Source of the DNA: JBGPLH01 sp041486365 [NCBI: Thermodesulfobacteriota bacterium]
GTDB taxonomy: Bacteria; JAUYMQ01
Direction of reading: 5' to 3'
Length of the DNA stretch: 5,227 bases
Assembly (NCBI GenBank): GCA_041486365.1
Contig: JBGPLH010000249.1
Span: 1 to 5,227 of the forward strand
This document shows positions 1 to 5,227 of the stretch, in pieces. Under the pieces are notes generated by a model, which was given only the letters and a program-made list of their open reading frames with translations, was not told where the DNA came from and did not search any database. Each line of letters starts with the position of its first letter. Positions within the stretch are counted from its first letter, which is position 1. A program made the position numbers and the translations under genes.

Positions 1-402
1 CCCCTCCCGCCGATCCGGATCGAGGGGGCGGTCGTGAAACCCATCCCGGCGGCCGCGCGCGTCGAGCCGGACGCTGCCGATCCACGCCTGCGCCTCCTGC
101 GCGCTGGGGGGAAAGAAGCGACTGCCACCTACATCGTCCGCGTCCCGGTCGGCGGCGTCTACGCGCTCCGCATGACGGGGCGGGGCGGCGCGGAGCGCTG
201 GCGGATCGACGGCGGCCATCCGATCACGTCGCCCCCCGCGGATCCCACCGGGCCCGTCTTCGTGCTCGCCGGAACCAAGCCCGGACCCACGGTGCCCGAG
301 CGCAGGCTTGTCGGTTACTTCGTCCTCTCGCGGGGCGATCACGCGGTGTCAGTGGCGATCCCCGCTGGCAGCGCGCTGGCCGTTTTCGAGCTGGTGCGCC
401 AG
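1..402 (+). repeat. First copy of duplicated CBM-like domain
   Basis: Protein-level repeat unit within the first gene. It ends with the strand FELVRQ (385-402). It shares the RMTGRG turn with the second copy, and the DNA around it is identical over 14 bases (169-182 versus 703-716). Apart from that segment the two copies have diverged strongly, so the duplication is old. The left boundary is uncertain because the gene probably starts outside the window. Confidence 0.6.
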
Positions 403-1161
403 CCGTTCCCGCACGTGCGCCCGCCCGAGGGTTGGGCGCCCGGGGAAGCGCTGACTTTCGGGGTGAAGGCGGTGACGATGGTGCAGCTCATGCAGCTCGA
501 GGACCAGCTTCCCGACGTGCCCCGGTCCTCGGTGTCGCGGGAAGGCGAGCGCTTCGATGACGTGCTTCCCCCGCACCAGCCGATCGGCGACCGGAGCCCC
601 GGGAAGCCCTCGGCGGGATCCTGGATGCGCGGAGGGCAGGGCGGCGCGGCGCTCTCCTACCGGATCAATCTGCGTGAGGCCTGCGTTTACTCGGTCCTCG
701 CCCGCATGACGGGGCGCGGGAGCGCGCGCTTCCGGCTGGACGGGCGCGTGGAGCGCAGCGTCACGACGCCGGGCGCGGGCGAGCGCTTCGCGTGGCTCCG
801 CGTGTCGACGCTTCCGCTGGGCGCGGGAGTGCATCGCGTGGACGTGCGGCTCGGCGAGGGCGTTGGGCTCGACACCTTCCGTCTCGTCTGCCGCGACCCG
901 GATCCGGAGGCCTCGCTCCTCCTGCTCCGCGATCTCGGCTTCCAGGAGAAGTTCCCCGGCGATCTGGTGACGGCAGCCTTCGCCGCGGGGAACCTCGACA
1001 CGCCCTATTTCCGCGAGCGCATGCAGAGCCTGCTCTCGAGCTTCTTCGTGTCCACGGGGTCCGGGCCCTTCGCCTGGGGCCCGGGTTCGCCCCCTAAGAC
1101 GGGGATCGAGCTCCCGACGGAGCCGACGGAGCCCCCTGACATCAGCCCGACGGTTCCTTAG
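1..1161 (+). CDS. Secreted or periplasmic protein with two CBM6/35-like beta-sandwich repeats (5' partial)
   Basis: I do not recognise a named family. The protein contains two related segments (about 1-402 and 541-897). Each has alternating beta strands and the pattern VY-x(2,4)-RMTGRG-x-A-x(2)-R-[IL]-DG, followed by a G-x-H-x-V-x-V strand and a final F-x-LV strand. This looks like the galactose-binding-like fold of carbohydrate-binding modules. Between them is a Pro-rich linker; after them come a helical stretch (904-1050) and a Pro/Thr/Glu-rich tail. The only two cysteines (codons 682 and 889) are both in the second repeat and could form a disulphide, which suggests an extracytoplasmic location. 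The frame is open from base 1, and the codons before the GTG at 34 (RIEG) resemble the start of a CBM domain. No signal peptide is seen, so I take the gene to be cut by the window edge. The GTG at 34, preceded by GAGGGGG at 22-28, is the alternative start. Position in an export operon suggests polymer binding; this is inference. Confidence 0.72.
   Translation, partial: PLPPIRIEGAVVKPIPAAARVEPDAADPRLRLLRAGGKEATATYIVRVPVGGVYALRMTGRGGAERWRIDGGHPITSPPADPTGPVFVLAGTKPGPTVPERRLVGYFVLSRGDHAVSVAIPAGSALAVFELVRQPFPHVRPPEGWAPGEALTFGVKAVTMVQLMQLEDQLPDVPRSSVSREGERFDDVLPPHQPIGDRSPGKPSAGSWMRGGQGGAALSYRINLREACVYSVLARMTGRGSARFRLDGRVERSVTTPGAGERFAWLRVSTLPLGAGVHRVDVRLGEGVGLDTFRLVCRDPDPEASLLLLRDLGFQEKFPGDLVTAAFAAGNLDTPYFRERMQSLLSSFFVSTGSGPFAWGPGSPPKTGIELPTEPTEPPDISPTVP
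541..897 (+). repeat. Second copy of duplicated CBM-like domain
   Basis: This copy begins near EGERFDD, like the E-A-E-x-[FY] start of many CBM6/35 modules. It continues through a Gly/Ser-rich segment (GKPSAGSW) and the RMTGRG turn, and ends at FRLVCRD (877-897). It carries both cysteines of the protein; the corresponding positions of the first copy are Gly and Arg. Confidence 0.62.
1114..1131 (+). repeat. Tandem 9-base repeat encoding Pro-Thr-Glu twice
   Basis: CCGACGGAG occurs twice head to tail (1114-1122 and 1123-1131), in frame, giving PTEPTE in the disordered tail of the first gene. It is a small slippage-prone repeat; changes in copy number would keep the frame. Confidence 0.75.
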
Positions 1162-1172
1162 TGGCCGCAGGT

Positions 1173-1189
1173 CCCGCGCGAAGCGCGGG
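1173..1189 (+). other. Intergenic hairpin 1 (7-bp perfect stem, GAA loop)
   Basis: Arms CCCGCGC (1173-1179) and GCGCGGG (1183-1189) pair perfectly around GAA. The stem can extend by two G-C pairs (1170-1171 with 1190-1191) across a bulged T at 1172. The core GCGAAGC is the sequence known to form an exceptionally stable DNA mini-hairpin. It lies between the stop of the CBM-like gene and the ribosome binding site of the barrel gene. No T-run follows, so it is not a classical intrinsic terminator. Confidence 0.6.
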
Positions 1190-1203
1190 CCGACAATATC
1201 CAC

Positions 1204-1208
1204 GGAGG
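1204..1208 (+). promoter_or_regulatory. Shine-Dalgarno site that sets the start of the barrel gene
   Basis: GGAGG followed by T, 9 bases before the GTG at 1218. It decides between that start and the in-frame GTG at 1161, which overlaps the previous stop codon (TAGTG), has no Shine-Dalgarno sequence, and would put 19 Arg/Pro-rich residues before the signal peptide. Confidence 0.8.
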
Positions 1209-1217
1209 TTACGTCCC

Positions 1218-2354
1218 GTGCGTCGTCTTCTCGCTCTGGTGCTCATCGTCGCCTCGCTCGCGGCAGGACCCGGCTCGGCCCGGGCCGGCGGCCGGTTCCG
1301 TTTGCACGGCGGGCTCGAGCTGCGCGAGAGCTACGACGACAACGTCTTTCTCCTGCCGACGGACACGAAGCAGGCGTTCTACTCGACGCTGGCCCCGGTG
1401 CTGACCGTGGCCTACCGCGGCTCGAGGGTCCAGGCCGACGCGGAGAGCGGCGCCACGGTCTTCCTCTACGGCACCGACCCGGAGCTGAACGAAAATTTCT
1501 GGCACGAGAAGCTGCACGTCGCGTACCTCCTCTCGCCGCGTCTGCGGCTCGAGGGAGAGGAGCTGTACACCTCCGTGGTCGACGTGATCGGGCGCCCGGA
1601 GGACGTCTCGACGAACCTCGTGCAGGCCAATACCTGGCGGGTGGGGCCGGTGTTCCGCCGCGAGCTGGGGAGCCGGAGCCGCATGGAGGTCTCCACGAAC
1701 TACGGCTGGACCAACTATGTCCGCTCCGATCTCCAGAACGGCAACAACGCGGACTTCGGCGAAGGGAACGCGGACCTGTACATGGATCGGGAGCTGTCCG
1801 AGAACATCACGCTCTTCACGCGACAGGAGTTCTCGGACCGGCGCTTCCCCGATCTCCCGTCGTCGTCCTTCACGGGGATCCTCTCCACGCTCGGCGCGCG
1901 CTGGCGCCCCGGGCGGCGGCTCGCGGTGGAGGCCTCCGGCGGATACCAGGAGGTCTTCCTCCACGACGCGGGGAGCCAGCCGGGGAACGTCGTGAACGTT
2001 TCGATTCAATACACGCCGACGCTCCGGACCCGGGTCACGGCGGGCTACAACCAGGAGTTCACGACCGACATCCACGGCACGCTGTACTGGCAGAGGCGGG
2101 CCGACCTCGGGCTCGAGCGGCAGATCGGGCCGCGCACGCTGCTGCGCCTGTCGTCGTTTTACGCGCAGTTGAACGTGGGCTCCTCGGGAAGCGGGGACAA
2201 CAACTATCTGGGAGGCGGAGTGAAGCTCGAGCACCGGCTGCGCTCGAAGCTCCTCGTGGACGGGGGCTGGAACTACTGGAAGAACGCCGGCGGCCTCAGC
2301 TTCGACGATTTCGCCCAGAACCTGGCGAGCGTCGGGATCCGGTACGAGTTCTGA
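1218..2354 (+). CDS. Outer-membrane beta-barrel, putative polysaccharide export pore (Wzp-like)
   Basis: The 378-residue product starts with a textbook signal peptide: MRR, a hydrophobic core at residues 4-16, and cleavage after A21-R22-A23. The mature part has no cysteine. It is built of alternating polar/hydrophobic strands separated by short turns, begins with the ESYDDNVF motif typical of the putative beta-barrel porin 2 (BBP2_2) type, and ends VGIRYEF, a C-terminal Phe signal for the BAM machinery. I count about 18 strands by eye in 355 residues. GTG at 1218 is chosen because GGAGG precedes it at good spacing and it places the signal peptide at the N-terminus. It lies directly upstream of an OPX gene whose product lacks its own membrane helix, so the likely role is the outer-membrane pore for the polymer, as proposed for Myxococcus xanthus Wzp barrels. 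Barrel identity is strong; the export role is inferred from context. A general porin is the alternative. Confidence 0.85.
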   Translation: MRRLLALVLIVASLAAGPGSARAGGRFRLHGGLELRESYDDNVFLLPTDTKQAFYSTLAPVLTVAYRGSRVQADAESGATVFLYGTDPELNENFWHEKLHVAYLLSPRLRLEGEELYTSVVDVIGRPEDVSTNLVQANTWRVGPVFRRELGSRSRMEVSTNYGWTNYVRSDLQNGNNADFGEGNADLYMDRELSENITLFTRQEFSDRRFPDLPSSSFTGILSTLGARWRPGRRLAVEASGGYQEVFLHDAGSQPGNVVNVSIQYTPTLRTRVTAGYNQEFTTDIHGTLYWQRRADLGLERQIGPRTLLRLSSFYAQLNVGSSGSGDNNYLGGGVKLEHRLRSKLLVDGGWNYWKNAGGLSFDDFAQNLASVGIRYEF

Positions 2355-2356
2355 GC

Positions 2357-2390
2357 GGGCGCGGCACCCGGACGGTTCGGGCCGGCGCCC
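2357..2390 (+). other. Intergenic hairpin 2 (two-part stem)
   Basis: The outer arms GGGCGC (2357-2362) and GCGCCC (2385-2390) pair over 6 bp. The inner arms CCCGGA (2367-2372) and TTCGGG (2376-2381) pair with one G-T pair and a CGG loop. Two more G-C pairs are possible between the two parts. It begins 3 bases after the barrel stop codon and ends before the AGGA of the OPX gene. No T-tract follows. Confidence 0.5.
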
Positions 2391-2412
2391 CATCGAGAAA
2401 AGGAAACACACG

Positions 2413-3618
2413 ATGATTCGAAAGCTGGCCCTCCGGTCCTGTCTCTGCGTCGCGGTTCTCGGGGCGATCCCGGGATCTCCCGCGCGGGGGCAGGACGCGG
2501 CGCCCGCGGCGCTCTCTCGCGTGCCCGCCTCGCTGCTCCCCGGAAACGCCGGCGCGGACGTGACGCGGACGTCGGGACTTCCCGCGAGGATGGCCGATCC
2601 GATCCACACGCCCTTCGCGGCCCGGGACGCCCAGGCGGCGGTCGTGGCGCCCGCGGGGGCGCCCTCGGCTCCGGCGGGTCCTGGCCTCGCGGCACCGGCG
2701 AACGACGGGATCGAAGCACCCTCGAGAACGGAGGCGACCGGCGGTCGCGGCACGGACATGCGCGAGGGTCGCCCCGAGAGCGGGCCCGGAGGCCTCGCAT
2801 CGACCAGCGCGCCGGAGCGCTACCAGGTGGGTCCGGGCGACGTCCTCCGCGTGACCGTGTGGCAGGAGCCTGACGCGTCGGGCGACTTCAAGGTTTCGGC
2901 CCAGGGAACGATCCCGCACTTCCTGCTGGGCCAGGTGGGAGTTTCCGGGCACACGGCCGCGGAGATCTCCGAGGTGCTCCGATCGGCCCTGGCCGCCGGC
3001 TTCCTGCGGGACCCGAAGGTGGACGTGCGCGTGGAGGAGTACCACGCGCAGCAGGCGTTCGTGTACGGCCAGGTGGCGCGTCCGGGGACCTACGAGCTGC
3101 GCGGGGAGACGGACGTCCTGAAGATCCTGCTGGACGCAGGCGGGCCGACGCACCTGGCGGGGGACGGCGTCACGCTCCTGCACGTCACGAAGAGCGCCAA
3201 TGGAGAGGAGGTCCAGAGCCGGACGATCTCCCTGGAGAAGCTTCTCGCCCGCGGGGACCTCTCGCAGAACGCGCCCGTGGAGAGCGGCGACGTGATCTTC
3301 GTCCCCGGGAAGGATGAGTCCGCCCGCGCGGGCGCGGGCGTGGCGCCCGACGAGCGCGCCTTCTACGTGCTCGGCGAGGTGAAGAACCCGGGATCCTACC
3401 GTTTCCGCGACGGCGCCACGGCGATGACCGCGATCCTCGAGGCGGGGGGCTTCAGCGAGTTCGCGCGGCCCAACAAGACCAAGCTCGTGCGCGAGCGGGG
3501 TGCCGGTCGCGACACGAAGATTCTCAAGATGGGCGAGGTGATGGAGAAGGGGGACCGGTCGATGGATGTGAAGCTTGAGCCGGGAGACGTCCTCGTGGTC
3601 CCGAAGAGCCTGTTCTGA
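2413..3618 (+). CDS. Outer-membrane polysaccharide export protein, Wza-like (OPX), without C-terminal membrane helix
   Basis: 401 residues. The Sec signal peptide covers residues 1-26 (probable cleavage A24-R25-G26/Q27); there is no convincing lipobox, since R8-S9 before C10 is atypical. An Ala/Pro/Gly-rich, probably disordered stretch follows (27-134). The Poly_export domain starts at Y137 with YQVGPGDVL-x-V-x-VW and runs to DPKVDVRV (about 200-207). SLBB 1 starts near 214 (FVYGQVARPGTY, then a DAGG motif), and SLBB 2 near 317 (FYVLGEVKNPGSY, EAGGF). The protein ends at GDVLVVPKSLF, right after SLBB 2. E. coli Wza continues with a further domain and the amphipathic helix that forms the outer-membrane pore; both are absent here. 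It should therefore form a periplasmic conduit between the Wzc-like protein and an outer-membrane partner, most simply the barrel encoded upstream. Start: ATG with GAAAAGGA at 2397-2404, 8 bases away. The family call is firm. Confidence 0.93.
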   Translation: MIRKLALRSCLCVAVLGAIPGSPARGQDAAPAALSRVPASLLPGNAGADVTRTSGLPARMADPIHTPFAARDAQAAVVAPAGAPSAPAGPGLAAPANDGIEAPSRTEATGGRGTDMREGRPESGPGGLASTSAPERYQVGPGDVLRVTVWQEPDASGDFKVSAQGTIPHFLLGQVGVSGHTAAEISEVLRSALAAGFLRDPKVDVRVEEYHAQQAFVYGQVARPGTYELRGETDVLKILLDAGGPTHLAGDGVTLLHVTKSANGEEVQSRTISLEKLLARGDLSQNAPVESGDVIFVPGKDESARAGAGVAPDERAFYVLGEVKNPGSYRFRDGATAMTAILEAGGFSEFARPNKTKLVRERGAGRDTKILKMGEVMEKGDRSMDVKLEPGDVLVVPKSLF

Positions 3619-3620
3619 TC

Positions 3621-3642
3621 ACGGCGCGTGGGGGCGCGCCGT
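3621..3642 (+). other. Intergenic hairpin 3 (8-bp perfect stem, 6-base loop)
   Basis: Arms ACGGCGCG (3621-3628) and CGCGCCGT (3635-3642) are perfectly complementary around TGGGGG. It begins 2 bases after the OPX stop codon. The following bases are CACACATCC with no T-tract, so an ordinary Rho-independent terminator is unlikely. A U-less terminator, a 3'-end stabiliser or a processing site are possible. Confidence 0.6.
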
Positions 3643-3651
3643 CACACATCC

Positions 3652-3670
3652 GCGGTCCGCGCGGGACCGC
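3652..3670 (+). other. Intergenic hairpin 4 (7-bp perfect stem) next to the ribosome binding site
   Basis: Arms GCGGTCC (3652-3658) and GGACCGC (3664-3670) pair around GCGCG. It stands 9 bases after hairpin 3 and 3 bases before the G-run used as Shine-Dalgarno by the Wzc-like gene, so it could influence access to that site. Confidence 0.55.
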
Positions 3671-3673
3671 ACC

Positions 3674-3680
3674 GGGGGGA
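3674..3680 (+). promoter_or_regulatory. G-rich Shine-Dalgarno site of the Wzc-like gene
   Basis: GGGGGGA, 5 bases before the ATG at 3686. The run of six G is an unusual, short-spaced variant and could also pair with C-rich sequence nearby. It supports the ATG at 3686 as start. Confidence 0.6.
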
Positions 3681-3685
3681 CATCG

Positions 3686-5227
3686 ATGAAGTTCCGCTTC
3701 GACGAGGGCATCCAACTCGCCGAGTTCGTGGGAATCGTGAAGCGCCGCTGGCGTCTCGTGCTCGCGGGCTTCGCGGGCGTCCTCGGGATCGCGGTCCTGT
3801 TCACCTGGAACCAGCCCGAGATCTACAAGGCCACCACGAAGGTGATGATGGGGCAGACGCTGATCAAGGCGCTGCTCCCCGAACAGGCCAATCCCTACGA
3901 GAGCTACTTCCTCGAGAAGCTGTCCTTCGACACGCAGCCCCACGTGATCAAGAGCGACCCCGTGGCCGAGCGGGTCGTCCGCCGCCTCCGCCTGGTGCCG
4001 CCCGACGCCTCCCCGGACGCCTTGCAGGCGGCCACGCAGCGGGTGAAGGCCACGATCATGGTGGAGCGGATCCCCGAGACGCGCCTCTTCATGATCCACG
4101 CGATCGATTCGAACCCGAAGCGCGCCCGCGACATCGCCAACGCGACGGCGGAGGTCTACATCGCGCTCAACCAGGAGCGCAAGCTCGAGACCACGAAGAA
4201 GTCCATCGCCTGGCTCACGGAGGAGCTGGCCACCCTGGAGGGGAAGGTCCGGGGGAGCGAGGAGGCGATGATCGATTACCTCCATGACGAGAACGTGGAC
4301 ATCCCCAGCGGCACGGCGTTGGACACCGCACCGGGAGGAAGCGACCGCGCCTCCACGTCGCAGGCCTCGGCCCTGGACGCGCTGAACGCGGAGCTCACCG
4401 CGGCGGAGATCGAGCTGTCGGCACTTCGGCAGCGCTACCTCGATCGCCACCCGCGGATCCTCGCCCAGCAGGCCGCGATCCGGACGCTCGAGGAGAAGAT
4501 CGCCCAGGAGACCGCGAAGAGCAGCGCCCAGAACAAGAAGCTGATCCAGTACAACATCCAGCGCCGGGAGTCCGAGCTGAACAAGGACATGCTCGTGCTC
4601 CTCATGAAGAAGCTCAAGGAGATGGACATCACCGGCGGGCTCTCCGACAACAACATCACAGTCGTCGAGTACGCGCGCATCCCCGGCGCCCCCATCAGCC
4701 CCAACAAGCCCCGCAACCTGGCCATCGGCGCGATCCTCGGTCTCCTCCTCGGCCTGGGTATCGCCTTCTACCTCGAGGTCTTCGACCGCACCGTCCAGAA
4801 CCACGAGGACGCGGAGCGCTACCTGAAGCTCCCCGTCCTGGCCTCCCTCTTCTGGGTGAAGGCGGGCGAGAAGATCCGGAATCCCTTCACGCTGACCTTC
4901 GATCATCCCTCGTCGGCCGAGAGCGAGATGTTCCGCACGCTCCGGACCAACATCAAGTTCTCCCGGCCGGATGGTGCGGTGGGAGCGATCCTGCTCACGA
5001 GCAGCGGGCCGGACGAGGGGAAGAGCACGATCTCCTCCAATCTCGGCATCACGCTCGCCAGCGCCATGAAGCGCACCGTGATCGTAGACGCGGATTTCCG
5101 CAAGCCCAAGCAGCACCGGGTCTTCGGCCTGAAGAGCGGCCCGGGCCTCGTGGAGGCCCTCGTCGGCGAGGCCGAGCTGGACGCGGTGATCCAGCCCACG
5201 CGGGTGAAGAACCTGTCGGTGATCGCG
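3686..5227 (+). CDS. Polysaccharide co-polymerase with fused BY-kinase domain, Wzc-like (3' partial)
   Basis: The frame is open to the right edge (514 codons). The inner-membrane protein sets polymer length and links to the OPX protein; its cytoplasmic autokinase phosphorylates C-terminal tyrosines. Order: Wzz domain with TM1 at about 22-41 followed by QPEIYKATTKV; periplasmic coiled-coil helices at about 145-310, including the RYLDRHPRI motif (250-258); GNVR-type segment (LLMKKLKEMDITGG, 305-318); proline motif P333-x2-P336-x2-P339-x2-P342; TM2 at about 344-363; then the kinase. The oligomerisation motif E414-x2-R417-x2-R420 (E-x2-R-x2-R), Walker A (S440-GPDEGKST, Lys446) and Walker A' (VIVDADFRKP, Asp468 and Asp470) are all present. 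Walker B and the tyrosine tail lie beyond the window. The single-chain layout resembles proteobacterial Wzc rather than the split CapA/CapB type. Start ATG follows GGGGGGA. The family call is firm; whether the kinase is complete cannot be seen. Confidence 0.95.
   Translation, partial: MKFRFDEGIQLAEFVGIVKRRWRLVLAGFAGVLGIAVLFTWNQPEIYKATTKVMMGQTLIKALLPEQANPYESYFLEKLSFDTQPHVIKSDPVAERVVRRLRLVPPDASPDALQAATQRVKATIMVERIPETRLFMIHAIDSNPKRARDIANATAEVYIALNQERKLETTKKSIAWLTEELATLEGKVRGSEEAMIDYLHDENVDIPSGTALDTAPGGSDRASTSQASALDALNAELTAAEIELSALRQRYLDRHPRILAQQAAIRTLEEKIAQETAKSSAQNKKLIQYNIQRRESELNKDMLVLLMKKLKEMDITGGLSDNNITVVEYARIPGAPISPNKPRNLAIGAILGLLLGLGIAFYLEVFDRTVQNHEDAERYLKLPVLASLFWVKAGEKIRNPFTLTFDHPSSAESEMFRTLRTNIKFSRPDGAVGAILLTSSGPDEGKSTISSNLGITLASAMKRTVIVDADFRKPKQHRVFGLKSGPGLVEALVGEAELDAVIQPTRVKNLSVIA

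Noticed and set aside
1161-1217. Upstream GTG start for the barrel gene, overlapping the previous stop codon
   Set aside because: No Shine-Dalgarno, hairpin 1 inside the extension, and it would bury the signal peptide. GTG at 1218 fits better, though stop-start coupling at TAGTG cannot be fully excluded.
1500-1516. Sigma-54-like element (TGGCAC followed by TGCA)
   Set aside because: The distance between the GG and GC dinucleotides is off by one, and it lies inside the barrel coding sequence, where the bases are explained by the protein.
1209-2759. Minus-strand open frame of 516 codons opposite the barrel and OPX genes
   Set aside because: It crosses two well-supported plus-strand genes and their gap, is Arg/Pro/Val rich and has no family signature.
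3621-3642. Rho-independent terminator after the OPX gene
   Set aside because: The stem is strong but no T-run follows, and the same operon continues after 44 bases, so I list it as a hairpin of unknown role.
3628-4287. Plus-strand open frame of 219 codons overlapping the start of the Wzc-like gene
   Set aside because: Different frame from the recognisable Wzz domain; composition (Arg, Gly, Pro, Ala, His) is typical of an out-of-frame read of GC-rich coding DNA.
3524-5116. Minus-strand open frame of 530 codons opposite the Wzc-like gene
   Set aside because: Antisense shadow of a GC-rich gene. Its translation is biased to Leu, Asp, Arg, Gly and Val with no recognisable domain, while the plus strand encodes a complete motif series.

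Overview
The window is a GC-rich (roughly 70 percent by eye), densely coding stretch. It carries four consecutive plus-strand genes separated by short gaps of about 56 to 67 bases, the layout of one operon. The content is the envelope-spanning export part of an exopolysaccharide or capsule system of the Wzx/Wzy type. The host must have an outer membrane, because one gene encodes a transmembrane beta-barrel ending in a C-terminal phenylalanine. GC content and gene arrangement would suit Myxococcota, Acidobacteriota, Gemmatimonadota, Eisenbacteria-like or similar lineages. The sequence alone does not decide between them.

Layout: (1) 1-1161, a protein probably cut by the left edge, with two copies of a carbohydrate-binding-like beta-sandwich domain and a Pro/Thr/Glu tail. 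(2) 1218-2354, an outer-membrane beta-barrel with a clean signal peptide and about 18 strands counted by eye. (3) 2413-3618, a Wza-like outer-membrane polysaccharide export (OPX) protein with one Poly_export and two SLBB domains, a long Ala/Pro-rich N-terminal linker, and no C-terminal membrane helix. (4) 3686 to the right edge, a Wzc-like polysaccharide co-polymerase fused to a BY-kinase (tyrosine autokinase) domain, cut after its Walker A and A' motifs.

How they fit together: the Wzc-like protein would sit in the inner membrane and control chain length through its kinase. It would pass polymer to the periplasmic OPX protein. This OPX protein lacks the helix that forms the outer-membrane pore in E. 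coli Wza, so the adjacent beta-barrel is the natural candidate for the pore. That is the composite OPX/beta-barrel (WzaX/WzpX-type) arrangement described in Myxococcus xanthus. The duplicated carbohydrate-binding-like protein upstream is the least explained part and may be an accessory that contacts the polymer.

A second pattern is in the gaps. All three intergenic spacers contain strong GC-rich hairpins (four in total) lying between the stop codon and the next ribosome binding site, and none is followed by a T-tract. No promoter is visible; it probably lies to the left of the window. No RNA genes, mobile elements or CRISPR arrays were seen, and no stretch over 300 bases lacks a gene.
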